Assembly: GCA_017472105.1 (NCBI GenBank)
Contig: JAFUQY010000061.1
Span: forward strand, 1 to 15,609
DNA from: Clostridia bacterium
Lineage (GTDB): Bacteria > Bacillota_A > Clostridia > Oscillospirales > CAG-272
Length of the DNA stretch: 15,609 nucleotides
Direction of reading: 5' to 3'
The number at the start of each line of letters is the position of its first letter. Positions within the stretch are counted from its first letter, which is position 1. The translations under genes and the position numbers were made by a program. Below are positions 1 to 7,226 of this stretch, piece by piece. The notes beneath the pieces are model-generated. The model worked only from the letters and a program-made list of their open reading frames with translations, ran no database searches and had not been told where the DNA came from.

Positions 1-1814
1 CCCGGGTCGCCCTGACGTCCGGAACGGCCGCGGAGCTGGTTGTCGATACGGCGGGATTCGTGGCGTTCGGTACCGATGACAAAGAGACCGCCGGCATCAC
101 GCACTTTTTCCGCTTCGGGACGGATGGCTTCCTGATATTTCTTGTAGAGATCGCTGTAATACGCACGTGCCGCGAAGACTTCCTCACTGACGTTCTGGGA
201 AGAACCGGTTGCGAGAGCGATCATGCCCTCTTCGTATCCTTCTTTACGCATCTGTGCTTTTGCGAGATATTCCGCATTACCGCCGAGCATGATGTCCGTA
301 CCACGGCCTGCCATGTTGGTGGAAATGGTAACGGAACCGAACTTACCTGCCTGTGCAACGATGTCCGCTTCCATGTCGAGCACCTTTGCGTTGAGGACGG
401 TATGAGGAATGCCCGCGCCCTTGAGCTTCTTGGAGAGTTCTTCGGATTTTTCGATGGATACGGTACCGACGAGGACGGGCTGCCCCTTTTCGTGGCACTT
501 CTTGATCTGTTCGATGATGGCACGGTCCTTGCCGTTCTTGGTACGGTAAACCACGTCGGGATGGTCCTTGCGGATCATGGGACGGTTGGTGGGTACTTCG
601 ACAACGTCAAGCGCGTAAATTTCACGGAATTCGTTTTCTTCGGAGAGCGCAGTACCGGTCATACCGGAGAGCTTGCGGTACATACGGAAGAAGTTCTGGT
701 AGGTAATGGTCGCCTGCGTCTTGTTTTCGGACTGGATCTTCACGCCTTCCTTCGCTTCGATTGCCTGATGGAGACCGTCGGAGAAGCGTCTGCCGGGCAT
801 GGTACGTCCGGTGAAGGTATCGACGATGAGAACCTCGTTGTCCTTGACGACGTAGTCGGTGTCGCGGTGCATAATGCCGTGCGCCTTGATCGCCTGATAG
901 ATGTGGTGGGTGATATCGGCGTTTTCGGGGTCGGAATAGTTCTTGATGCCGAAGTAGCGTTCCGCCTTTTCGATACCGGATGTGGTCATTGTGGTGGAGC
1001 GCGCCTTTTCGTCAACGATGTAGTCCGCCTGAATGTCGTCGTGGTCTTCCTTGCTGTCCAGTTCCTTGATAACGAACTTGGTCAGGGTTCTTGCGAAGCG
1101 GTCCGCCATATCGTACAGCATGTCGACTTCCTTGCCGGGACCGGAGAGAATCAGAGGCGTTCTCGCTTCGTCGATGAGGATGGAGTCCACTTCGTCGACG
1201 ATGGCGAAATTATGCCCTCTCTGTACCTGCTGGGTCTTGTAGAGAACCATGTTGTCGCGCAGGTAGTCAAAGCCGAATTCGCTGTTGGTACCGTAGGTGA
1301 TGTCGCAGTTGTATGCCTTCTGCTTGTCCGCCTTCTTCTGACCGTGGTAGATCAGACCGGTGGACAGACCGAGGTATTCGTGTACGCGTCCCTGTTCTTC
1401 ACAGCCGAGACGTGCGAGGTACTCGTTGACGGTGACGACATGAACGCCGTTTCCTTCGAGTGCGTTGAGGTAGGACGGCAGAGTTGCAACGATGGTCTTG
1501 CCTTCACCGGTCTTCATTTCGGTGATGCGTCCCTGATGGAGAAGGATACCGCCGAGAATCTGCACGTCGAAGGGACGCTTGCCGAGGATTCGGTCGGATG
1601 CTTCTCTGACGCAGGCAAATGCCTCGGGAAGAATGTCGTCAAGGGTTTCGCCGTTTGCAAGGCGGTTCTTGAAAATATCGGTCTGCTCACGCATTTCTGC
1701 GTCGGACATCGCCTTGTACTTGTCCGCGAGGGAGTTGACCTTTGCGAGAATCGGCATGATCTTCTTGACCTGCCGTTCACTGTATGTTCCGAAAATCTTT
1801 GTGATGATGCTCAT
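1..1814 (-). CDS. secA: SecA preprotein translocase ATPase (partial, C-terminal part outside window)
   Basis: ATP-driven motor that pushes unfolded preproteins through the SecYEG channel at the cytoplasmic membrane. The visible 604 residues begin [19 protein letters not shown], as in clostridial SecA. Walker A (MKTGEGKT) is at residues 100-107, the DEAD-type Walker B (DEVD) at 207-210, and the nucleotide-binding motif MAGRGTD at 501-507. The arginine-finger segment [11 protein letters not shown] lies at the left edge, where the gene is cut; the helical scaffold, helical wing and C-terminal zinc tail are not seen. The ATG at 1814 is chosen by homology and no alternative start in frame is convincing. 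There is no good Shine-Dalgarno at the usual distance: GGAGG lies about 39 nt upstream at 1854-1858, with a hairpin between. Residue register agrees with E. coli SecA within about two positions. The family call is very secure. Confidence 0.97.
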   Translation of the reverse strand, partial: MSIITKIFGTYSERQVKKIMPILAKVNSLADKYKAMSDAEMREQTDIFKNRLANGETLDDILPEAFACVREASDRILGKRPFDVQILGGILLHQGRITEMKTGEGKTIVATLPSYLNALEGNGVHVVTVNEYLARLGCEEQGRVHEYLGLSTGLIYHGQKKADKQKAYNCDITYGTNSEFGFDYLRDNMVLYKTQQVQRGHNFAIVDEVDSILIDEARTPLILSGPGKEVDMLYDMADRFARTLTKFVIKELDSKEDHDDIQADYIVDEKARSTTMTTSGIEKAERYFGIKNYSDPENADITHHIYQAIKAHGIMHRDTDYVVKDNEVLIVDTFTGRTMPGRRFSDGLHQAIEAKEGVKIQSENKTQATITYQNFFRMYRKLSGMTGTALSEENEFREIYALDVVEVPTNRPMIRKDHPDVVYRTKNGKDRAIIEQIKKCHEKGQPVLVGTVSIEKSEELSKKLKGAGIPHTVLNAKVLDMEADIVAQAGKFGSVTISTNMAGRGTDIMLGGNAEYLAKAQMRKEGYEEGMIALATGSSQNVSEEVFAARAYYSDLYKKYQEAIRPEAEKVRDAGGLFVIGTERHESRRIDNQLRGRSGRQGDP

Positions 1815-1826
1815 GTCTATGGCAAC

Positions 1827-1858
1827 CGGCTTCCGGGAATGGAAACCGCAGATCCTCC
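1827..1858 (-). promoter_or_regulatory. secA leader: displaced Shine-Dalgarno followed by a hairpin
   Basis: On the minus-strand RNA, GGAGG (1858-1854) is followed by a possible stem: CGGTTTCC (1848-1841), loop ATTCCC, then GGAAGCCG (1834-1827). This gives 8 pairs with one G-U. The secA ATG follows 12 nt later at 1814. No other strong Shine-Dalgarno lies within 5-12 nt of the start. Either the start is served weakly, or folding brings the distal site closer. Read by eye only, so a chance pairing is possible. Confidence 0.35.
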
Positions 1859-1882
1859 GTGGTGATATGATTACGGTTCAAA

Positions 1883-1905
1883 AATACTATAAACCGTATA
1901 GTATT
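1883..1905. promoter_or_regulatory. Operator-like inverted repeat over the secA promoter
   Basis: Two perfect 9-bp arms, AATACTATA at 1883-1891 and TATAGTATT at 1897-1905, are separated by 5 bp (AACCG). The right arm enters the secA -10 hexamer (1903-1908) and the left arm covers the expected transcription start and initial transcribed region. This is the geometry of a dimeric repressor site. No regulator gene adjoins it, so the protein cannot be named. It is unlikely to act as an RNA hairpin for secA, because half of it lies upstream of the predicted transcription start. Confidence 0.5.
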
Positions 1906-1911
1906 ATACCA
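1903..1911 (-). promoter_or_regulatory. secA promoter, extended -10 element
   Basis: On the minus strand a consensus TATAAT (1908 down to 1903) is preceded by TGG (1911-1909), giving an extended -10 (TGnTATAAT). The hexamer 17 bp upstream (1931-1926, ATGAAA) is a poor -35, as tolerated with an extended -10. The predicted transcript starts near 1896 and gives secA a leader of roughly 80 nt. The promoter overlaps an inverted repeat (1883-1905), which suggests a repressor site. Confidence 0.6.
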
Positions 1912-2002
1912 CACTTTCCCTTCCGTTTCATCATGAAAATGTAAATTAATTGATAAGATGATGATTTTTCCTTCATAATTTTGCCCGGATTCCCTCTCCT
2001 GC

Positions 2003-2031
2003 TTGCAAAAATCCGCTCTTTGGCGTATAAT
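2003..2031 (+). promoter_or_regulatory. trmL promoter (sigma-A type)
   Basis: TTGCAA (2003-2008) and a perfect TATAAT (2026-2031) are separated by the optimal 17 bp. Initiation is expected near 2038, about 22 nt before the trmL ATG. It is divergent from, and about 95 bp away from, the secA -10 element. Confidence 0.8.
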
Positions 2032-2059
2032 AGTCCTGCAACAACGAAAGGATTGGATT

Positions 2060-2554
2060 ATGAAAGACATCAATATTGTACTGCATCAGCCGGAGATTCC
2101 GCAGAACACCGGCAACATCGCCCGCACCTGTGCCGCAACGGGAGCCGCACTGCACATCATCAAGCCGATGGGCTTCACCATTGACGACCGGAAACTCAAG
2201 CGCGCGGGGCTGGACTACTGGCATCTTCTCGATATCACGTACTACGAGGATCTGGACGACTTTTTCGCGAAGAATCCCGGGTGCAATTTCTACTGCTTCT
2301 CGACCAAGGCACCGCGGTGCTACACGGATGTACTTTACGAGACGCCCGTATTCCTCTTCTTCGGCAAGGAGACGGCGGGACTTCCCGAGGATTTCCTGCG
2401 TGCAAATCTCGATCGCTGCGTGCGGATTCCGATGCGGGAAAGCCTTCGCAGTCTGAATCTTTCAAATTCCGCCGCCATCGGGGTGTATGAAGTCCTCCGG
2501 CAGACGGGATTCCGCGGACAGCAGAACGAGAGCGAATACCTGACCGAAAACTAA
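2060..2554 (+). CDS. trmL: tRNA (cytidine/uridine-2'-O-)-methyltransferase, SpoU/TrmH family
   Basis: Predicted SAM-dependent SPOUT-class methyltransferase that 2'-O-methylates the wobble nucleotide (position 34) of tRNA-Leu isoacceptors in the cytoplasm. The 164 residues compare with 157 in E. coli TrmL. All three family signatures are visible: motif 1 IPQNTGNIARTC at residues 13-24, motif 2 FGKETAGLP at 101-109, and motif 3 IPMRESLRSLNLSNSAA at 123-139. The latter two form the deep trefoil knot that binds SAM. The ATG at 2060 is preceded by GAAAGGA (2046-2052) with 7 nt spacing, and the family starts here. An in-frame ATG at 2003 lies inside the promoter and is rejected. The stop overlaps that of the convergent cls gene. 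The family is sure; the exact substrate is inferred from length and similarity. Confidence 0.93.
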   Translation: MKDINIVLHQPEIPQNTGNIARTCAATGAALHIIKPMGFTIDDRKLKRAGLDYWHLLDITYYEDLDDFFAKNPGCNFYCFSTKAPRCYTDVLYETPVFLFFGKETAGLPEDFLRANLDRCVRIPMRESLRSLNLSNSAAIGVYEVLRQTGFRGQQNESEYLTEN

Positions 2555-4050
2555 AACAGCGGTGAGAGCAGCTGGAGCACGGCGTGCAGAATTCTCCGGA
2601 AGAACCCGGGCTTCATTTCCGTGATTTCCCGGCTGACTTCAAATGTTCTGAGAAAATCGCGCCGGATCTCACCCACGGCATCGGTATCCTTCATCCGCAC
2701 GCCGCACTCGAAGTGGAGATACAGGCTCCGGTAGTCGAGATTCACCGTTCCGACCACGCCGACCGAGTCATCGGCAAGGACGGTTTTCGCGTGCAGGAAC
2801 CCGGGCGTGTATTCCCAGATCCGCACACCGCCGGACAGCAGAGCGGGATAGTTCGCGCGGGTCGTTTCAAACACGAGCTTTTTGTCGGGAATCCCCGGTG
2901 TGATGACGCGGACATCGACGCCGCTTTTTGCCGCACGGATCAGAGCGCGCTCCATCGCTTCGCTGAGAATGAGGTACGGCGTCATGATCCACAGCCTTTC
3001 CTTCGCTTCCCCGATCACGCCGAGATACACGTTTTCGCCGACCGCCTCGTCATCCAGCGGACTGTCGCAGTACGGCTGAACCGTTCCGGATGCATCGTGT
3101 TCTGTGCTGGCGGGCGGAAACTCACCGGAAGATTCCCCCGTGATGTAATCCCACATGCGGAGAAACATGACGGTGAAGCTGTGCACTGCCGGGCCTTTCA
3201 GCATCACGGCGCTGTCCTTCCAGTGACCGAATCGGCTTGTGCGGTTGATGTACTCGTCCGCGAGATTGATTCCGCCGGTAAATGCCGTTCTGCCGTCGAT
3301 CACGCAGATTTTCCGGTGATCCCGGTTGTTCTGCAAAGCGGACAGCACGGGGATGAACCGATGGAATACCGCCGCACGGATGCCGTCACGCTTCATCTGC
3401 TCCGGAAAACGCCTGCTCAGCCGACGGATACATCCGAAATCATCCGCGATCACGCGCACATCCACGCCGTCCGCCGCTTTCCGTGCGAGAATTTCCCGGA
3501 TTTCCGACCACATTTCCCCGTCGGCGATGATGAAGTATTCGAGAAAGATATACTTCCGTGCCGTTTTCAGCTCCCGCGTCAGTGCGCCGAAGAATTCCTC
3601 ACCGGACGGAAAATAGCGCGTTTCGGTATCCGTATAAAGCGGACATCCGGCGGCGTTCAGAAGATACCCTGCCTGCGGATCGTACGGGATTTCCCGCTCA
3701 GGCATCGGAATCCGCCGCGCATCATCGGTTCTCTCCATGGCTCTGCGAGATTCCTTCGAGAGACGGCTGCCGCAGAAAATGAGATACACCGCCGCGCCGA
3801 ACGCAGGGAGAATCAGGATCAGAACAATCCACGCCAGCTTGTACGCCATACTGCGCGATGTGCGGATGATGTGCAGAACAAACGCAAGCGCGATGACGGT
3901 CGAGACGAGATCGAACAGCAGATAGTACCGCGCGAACTGCATGACGGCGGCGAGAATCAGATGCAGCTGCAAGGCGATCAGGATTCCGACGGCGAACAGC
4001 CTGCTCGTAATCAGCTTCATCCATTTGGCGATCAGTTTTTCTTTTCTCAC
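2551..4050 (-). CDS. cls: Cardiolipin synthase, phospholipase D superfamily
   Basis: Membrane enzyme that condenses two phosphatidylglycerol molecules into cardiolipin and glycerol. The 499 residues match the usual length (about 480-510). The N-terminus has hydrophobic segments at about 18-40, 42-62 and 72-92 (PLDc_N-type anchor). Two HKD catalytic motifs follow: H245-x-K247-x4-D252 within NNRDHRKICVID, and H420-x-K422-x4-D427 within FLHAKTVLAD, each followed by the family's glycine/asparagine segment (TGGINLADEY; GTVNLDYRS). Both half-sites look intact. The start is GTG at 4050 with a strong GGGGAGG (4061-4055) at rather short 4-nt spacing. The gene is divergent from the SGNH-GDPD operon, and its TAG stop overlaps the trmL TAA. 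Other PLD-type transferases are possible, but the layout is typical of bacterial Cls. Confidence 0.93.
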   Translation of the reverse strand: MRKEKLIAKWMKLITSRLFAVGILIALQLHLILAAVMQFARYYLLFDLVSTVIALAFVLHIIRTSRSMAYKLAWIVLILILPAFGAAVYLIFCGSRLSKESRRAMERTDDARRIPMPEREIPYDPQAGYLLNAAGCPLYTDTETRYFPSGEEFFGALTRELKTARKYIFLEYFIIADGEMWSEIREILARKAADGVDVRVIADDFGCIRRLSRRFPEQMKRDGIRAAVFHRFIPVLSALQNNRDHRKICVIDGRTAFTGGINLADEYINRTSRFGHWKDSAVMLKGPAVHSFTVMFLRMWDYITGESSGEFPPASTEHDASGTVQPYCDSPLDDEAVGENVYLGVIGEAKERLWIMTPYLILSEAMERALIRAAKSGVDVRVITPGIPDKKLVFETTRANYPALLSGGVRIWEYTPGFLHAKTVLADDSVGVVGTVNLDYRSLYLHFECGVRMKDTDAVGEIRRDFLRTFEVSREITEMKPGFFRRILHAVLQLLSPLF

Positions 4051-4124
4051 GTTTCCTCCCCTGAAGTGATGGATTGTAAGATAGTATTCCCGTTTTTGTC
4101 TCTGTCAGCCGGCGGAGACGTTTT

Positions 4125-4153
4125 TTTATGGCATCGGACGCATTTTTAGTCAA
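4125..4153 (-). promoter_or_regulatory. Possible cls promoter
   Basis: On the minus strand TTGACT (4153-4148) is followed after 17 bp by CATAAA (4130-4125). This is a good -35 with a mediocre -10. It lies back to back with the promoter of the divergent SGNH gene, the two -35 hexamers being only 6 bp apart. A weaker alternative closer to the gene is CTGACA with TACTAT after 16 bp. Either would leave a leader of tens of nucleotides before the GTG start. Confidence 0.4.
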
Positions 4154-4159
4154 TCCGCA

Positions 4160-4188
4160 TTGAAATCCGCCGCTGACTGTGCTATAAT
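4160..4188 (+). promoter_or_regulatory. Promoter of the SGNH hydrolase-GDPD operon
   Basis: TTGAAA (4160-4165), a 17-bp spacer and TATAAT (4183-4188), with TGC directly before the -10 hexamer, make a near-consensus extended sigma-A promoter, the strongest-looking one in the window. Transcription should begin near 4195 and give a leader of about 37 nt. Confidence 0.85.
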
Positions 4189-4231
4189 GTGGACAACACA
4201 CAAAAAATCTCATTCATATGGAGGAATCGTT

Positions 4232-4852
4232 ATGAAGATTTTATTCCAGGGTGACAGCATCACCGACGCCGGCCGCGACAGAAGTGATCCGCACAATCTT
4301 GCGGGCTACGCAAAGTTTTCCGCTGAGCTGATTCAGGCGCGCCATCCCGCAGACGAATTTGAGTTCTTCGATCTCGGTATCGGCGGCAACCGTGCGGAAA
4401 ATCTCCGCGACCGCTGGACTGCCGACTGCATCGACTATCAGCCGGACGTGGTTTCCATTCTCATCGGCGTCAACGACACATGGCACCGTGCAGGCGACAA
4501 GAACTGGATGCCCCACGAATATTTCGAGGAGTGCTACCGCTACTGCCTGACCGAAATCAAGGAAAAGACCAATGCGAAGATCATCATGCTCGAGCAGTTC
4601 CTGCTTCCCACTCCCGACAAGGAATTCTTCCGCGTTGACCTTGACCCGAAGATTCAGGTGACCCGCAAGCTCGCACGTGAATTTGCGGACGCATTCATTC
4701 CGCTCGACGGCATTTTTGCATCCCACTGCATCGGCGGTGTTGTTCCCACCATGTGGGCGGCTGACGGCGTACATCCCACCGTGGCAGGTCAGCAGCTGAT
4801 CGCAGGCTACTATGCCGACGCATTTGACAAAATCTTCGCATCCGTGAAGTAA
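4232..4852 (+). CDS. SGNH/GDSL-family hydrolase (esterase or lysophospholipase-like)
   Basis: A cytoplasmic serine hydrolase of 206 residues, with no signal peptide or membrane segment. The SGNH blocks are in order: block I GDSIT with nucleophile S9, block II with the oxyanion glycine in GIGGN (50-53), block III GVND with N81, and block V DGVHPT with D178 and H181. All catalytic residues are present. Such proteins are carbohydrate deacetylases or lysophospholipase/thioesterase-type enzymes; sequence alone does not settle the substrate. The ATG at 4232 has GGAGGA (4220-4225) upstream with 7 nt between GGAGG and the start; a longer in-frame start at 4160 lies in the promoter and is rejected. 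The next gene, a phosphodiesterase, starts 10 nt after the stop, so the two are co-transcribed. That favours a lipid-related substrate, but only by association. Confidence 0.9.
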   Translation: MKILFQGDSITDAGRDRSDPHNLAGYAKFSAELIQARHPADEFEFFDLGIGGNRAENLRDRWTADCIDYQPDVVSILIGVNDTWHRAGDKNWMPHEYFEECYRYCLTEIKEKTNAKIIMLEQFLLPTPDKEFFRVDLDPKIQVTRKLAREFADAFIPLDGIFASHCIGGVVPTMWAADGVHPTVAGQQLIAGYYADAFDKIFASVK

Positions 4853-4862
4853 GAGGCGCATC

Positions 4863-5585
4863 ATGAAAAATATTATTGTGGAAGGACACCGGGGATTCTG
4901 CGCGGAATATCCGGAAAACACCCTTCTCTCCTTCGAAAAGGCGATTGAGCTCGGCGTGGACGCATTCGAGTTTGACGTATGGCTTTCTTCTGACAAAATC
5001 CCGGTCATCATGCACGACGGCGACACCAAGCGCACCTGCGGCGTACCGGGGCATCTCAGAGACAAAACCTTCCGTGAGATCCGTAAGCTGTGCCCGTCCT
5101 CTCCGCTGAAATTCGGCGACAAGTACGACGGTCAGGTGAAGGTTCCCACGCTGTACGAGGTTCTGGATCTGGTCATTCACAAGAATCCCGGCATGAAGCT
5201 CGGCGTGGAAATCAAGGAATACACCGAGGAATGCGTGGATATCACCGTTGCCGCACTCAAGGAATACGGCGTGTTTGAAGCATGCTGGTTCTATGCGTTC
5301 AACGGACGGATCATCCGCTATCTCAAGGAAAAGTACAACGCACGCACCATGGGCTACCCGGACATTCAGATGGGTGAATTCTGCGGGTACGAATGGTACG
5401 ACGAAATCGGGCTGTCGATGATGTTCGTCAGGTCCGAGCTGTGCGCGTTCTACCGTGACAAGGGTATGCCCATGCATATGTACTGCGCGGACAACGAGGC
5501 GGATGTCAAGCTCTGCATCGAACAGGGCGCATCCCTCATCACCGCAAACGATCCGAGAGCGCTTCTCGCCATCGTAAAGGAATAA
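4863..5585 (+). CDS. Glycerophosphodiester phosphodiesterase (GDPD family)
   Basis: Predicted to hydrolyse glycerophosphodiesters, the deacylation products of phospholipids, to glycerol-3-phosphate and an alcohol. The 240-residue TIM-barrel sequence shows the family catalytic set: H9-R10 in EGHRG, E18-N19 in PENT, E36 and D38 in FEFDV, H51-D52 in IMHDGD, and E116-K118 in GVEIK. The C-terminal segment (CADNEADVKLCIEQGASLITANDP) is the usual GDPD ending. No signal peptide is seen, so it is cytoplasmic, like UgpQ rather than periplasmic GlpQ. The ATG at 4863 has GAGG (4853-4856) directly after the upstream stop, so translation is likely coupled. An intrinsic terminator follows. Family is sure; the preferred head group is unknown. 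Confidence 0.93.
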   Translation: MKNIIVEGHRGFCAEYPENTLLSFEKAIELGVDAFEFDVWLSSDKIPVIMHDGDTKRTCGVPGHLRDKTFREIRKLCPSSPLKFGDKYDGQVKVPTLYEVLDLVIHKNPGMKLGVEIKEYTEECVDITVAALKEYGVFEACWFYAFNGRIIRYLKEKYNARTMGYPDIQMGEFCGYEWYDEIGLSMMFVRSELCAFYRDKGMPMHMYCADNEADVKLCIEQGASLITANDPRALLAIVKE

Positions 5586-5590
5586 CAGAA

Positions 5591-5631
5591 TCCCGGGTTT
5601 ACGGTTTGCGCCGCCGACCCGGGACTTTTTT
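5591..5631 (+). terminator. Intrinsic terminator after the GDPD gene
   Basis: TCCCGGGT (5591-5598) pairs perfectly with ACCCGGGA (5617-5624). The 18-nt loop contains a further short CGG/CCG pairing, and C followed by six T closes the element. It lies 5 nt after the GDPD stop. On the minus strand the sequence after the stem is only moderately T-rich (TTCTGTTATT), so it may terminate spoIVA transcripts weakly; spoIVA has no other terminator candidate in this gap. Confidence 0.88.
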
Positions 5632-5642
5632 CTCTTATACGG

Positions 5643-7157
5643 TTACAGGATGATGCAGATGAGTCCCTGACTGCCTTCGTTGATGATTTTTGACAGGGTT
5701 TCGCCGAATTTCTGACGGGCGTCATCCGGCATGTGCTCGAGCTTGGCGTGCAGACCGTCCGTCATCAGATCGTACAGCGAGCGTCCGAACAGATTCGATT
5801 CCCAGATTGCCTTCGGGTCGTCCTCAAAATCCTTCATCAGACAGCCGATCATTTCCTCCGACTGCTGTTCCGTGCCGACGATGGGACTGATTTCCGTCTC
5901 GATGTTGGTCTTCACCATGTGGATCGACGCGGCGGATGCCTTCAGCCTGACCCCGTAACTGCCCGACTGCCGGACAATCTGCGGTTCCTCCAGCGTCAGG
6001 TTCTCGACCGTCGGCATGACGATTCCGTACCCCTTCTCGTTCACATCGCGGATGGCGTCGCGGTACTTGTCAAGCTCGCGCTTCGCGTCGGAGAGTCCGG
6101 TGAGCGCGCCCATCAGCTCCGTTTCGTTCTTCATCGGAATTCCGGTCATCTCGGAAATCACGTCGTAATACAGCCCTTCCGGGAGCCGTACCGACACCGC
6201 CGCACAGCCCGAGCCCGCGTCCGTTTTCTCGATTTTCACCGCTGCCGGGTCGTTGTAGCTCCCGATGACGGATGCGGCTTTGTTCATGCCTTCGGTGAGC
6301 GACTGCAAAAACGCTTCGCGCACGTCCCTGAGCCGGCGGATGTCAGCGGATGCACTCACTGCGGCTTCGCGGATGGCGGATTTCAGACGGTGCTCCTCCG
6401 GCAGAACGGCAGTCCACGACGGCAGCTCGATCTCCACCTGCTTTGCCGGAAATTCCTCCAGCAGCATGCCGAGAATCTGCCAGATATCGTCGGTGTTCAG
6501 CTCCATGCAGTTGACCAGCGCCACGGGTGCGTTGTACTTCTCCTCGAGCTTCATGGCGAGCTGTACGGCTTCTTCCCGCTCGGGATGGGCGGAGTTGAGG
6601 ATCACGGCGAACGGCTTGCCAAGCTCCGTCAGCTCAGCCGCAACGCGTTCCTCCACACCGGTGTAGTTGTCCCGCGAAAATTCACCGATGGTTCCGTCGG
6701 TGGTGACGAGCATCCCGATGGACGAGTGATCGGTGATGACCTTTCTGGTGCCGTACTCCGCCGCTTCTTCAAACGGAACGGGATTTTCGTGCCACGGCGT
6801 GTGAACCATGCGGGTGTTTCCGTCCTCCGTTCCGCCAAGTGCTTCGGGAATCATGTAGCCCACGCAGTCGACGAGCTTGACCCGCATGGAGGTGCCGTCC
6901 TTTGTCTGAATCGACACGCCCTCATCGGGAATGAATTTCGGCTCGGTTGTCATGACGGTTTTGCCGCCCGCGCTCTGGGGAAGCTCATCCCGTGCACGGC
7001 TGCGTTCGAATTCACCGGGAATACCGGGAATCACAACCGTTTCCATGAATTTTTTGATGAACGTACTCTTCCCGGTCCGGACGGGTCCCACCACGCCGAT
7101 GTAGACGTCACCGCCGGTTCTCTCCGCGATATCGCGGTAAATGGATGTATCAGTCAA
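5643..7157 (-). CDS. spoIVA: Stage IV sporulation protein A, spore coat morphogenetic ATPase
   Basis: Cytoskeletal ATPase made in the mother cell that polymerises on the forespore surface and forms the basement layer of the spore coat; also needed for cortex assembly. The chosen TTG start at 7157 gives 504 residues (492 in B. subtilis). It places Walker A GPVRTGKST at 24-32, with K30 and sensor threonines T70/T71 (KTVMTTEPKF) at the same numbers as in B. subtilis, which strongly supports it. GGAGG (7169-7165) lies 7 nt before the TTG. A longer in-frame ATG at 7196 would add 13 residues not found in homologues. The conserved C-terminus GSQGLICIIL, needed for localisation in the family, is intact. 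The gene follows a DUF554 gene on the same strand, and a hairpin covers the ribosome binding site. The presence of spoIVA indicates an endospore former. Confidence 0.97.
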   Translation of the reverse strand: MTDTSIYRDIAERTGGDVYIGVVGPVRTGKSTFIKKFMETVVIPGIPGEFERSRARDELPQSAGGKTVMTTEPKFIPDEGVSIQTKDGTSMRVKLVDCVGYMIPEALGGTEDGNTRMVHTPWHENPVPFEEAAEYGTRKVITDHSSIGMLVTTDGTIGEFSRDNYTGVEERVAAELTELGKPFAVILNSAHPEREEAVQLAMKLEEKYNAPVALVNCMELNTDDIWQILGMLLEEFPAKQVEIELPSWTAVLPEEHRLKSAIREAAVSASADIRRLRDVREAFLQSLTEGMNKAASVIGSYNDPAAVKIEKTDAGSGCAAVSVRLPEGLYYDVISEMTGIPMKNETELMGALTGLSDAKRELDKYRDAIRDVNEKGYGIVMPTVENLTLEEPQIVRQSGSYGVRLKASAASIHMVKTNIETEISPIVGTEQQSEEMIGCLMKDFEDDPKAIWESNLFGRSLYDLMTDGLHAKLEHMPDDARQKFGETLSKIINEGSQGLICIIL

Positions 7158-7209
7158 AATAAAACCTCCGCATTGTTGAACTCTGTTACCGTTCAATCCT
7201 ATGCGGAGG
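7156..7209 (-). terminator. Hairpin plus T-tract overlapping the spoIVA ribosome binding site and start
   Basis: In minus-strand order: CCTCCGCAT (7209-7201), AGGA, TTGAAC (7196-7191), a 9-nt loop, GTTCAA (7181-7176), CA, ATGCGGAGG (7173-7165), then TTTTATTTT (7164-7156). Both arm pairs are perfect (9 bp and 6 bp). The shape is that of an intrinsic terminator for the upstream DUF554 gene, whose stop is about 18 nt before it. The 3' arm contains the spoIVA Shine-Dalgarno, and the T-tract contains its TTG start codon. It could therefore terminate read-through, hide the ribosome binding site, or both. Confidence 0.7.
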
Positions 7210-7224
7210 CGTTTGTTTTTATTC
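7196..7224 (-). promoter_or_regulatory. Sigma-E-like promoter for spoIVA
   Basis: On the minus strand GAATAAA (7224-7218) and CATAGGAT (7203-7196) are 14 bp apart. The B. subtilis mother-cell sigma-E consensus is KMATATT, a 13-15 bp spacer, then CATACAnT. The core ATA of the -35 and CATA..T of the -10 match. spoIVA is a sigma-E gene in B. subtilis, so the location fits. Initiation would be near 7189, inside the hairpin and after its 5' arm. Matches are partial, so this remains a prediction. Confidence 0.5.
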
Positions 7225-7226
7225 CG

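Noticed and set aside
60..1865. A 601-codon plus-strand open frame opposite secA.
   Set aside because: The minus-strand frame encodes SecA with every motif intact; the antisense product has low-complexity His/Asp/Val composition and no recognisable family.
1777..2073. A 98-codon minus-strand frame in the secA-trmL spacer, considered as a small regulator acting on the secA dyad.
   Set aside because: It overlaps the start of secA out of frame, covers both promoters, has no ribosome site, and its sequence resembles no DNA-binding protein.
2584..4149. A 521-codon plus-strand open frame opposite cls.
   Set aside because: It is an antisense shadow of a cardiolipin synthase with both HKD motifs, and has no ribosome site or domain of its own.
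4160..4232. In-frame ATG at 4160 as the SGNH hydrolase start.
   Set aside because: It lies in the promoter, upstream of the predicted transcription start; the ATG at 4232 has a consensus ribosome site and places the GDSIT block at the usual N-terminal position.
7157..7196. ATG at 7196 as the spoIVA start.
   Set aside because: It would add 13 residues absent from SpoIVA, lies in the hairpin, and lacks a ribosome site; the TTG at 7157 has GGAGG at 7 nt and restores B. subtilis numbering for K30, T70 and T71.
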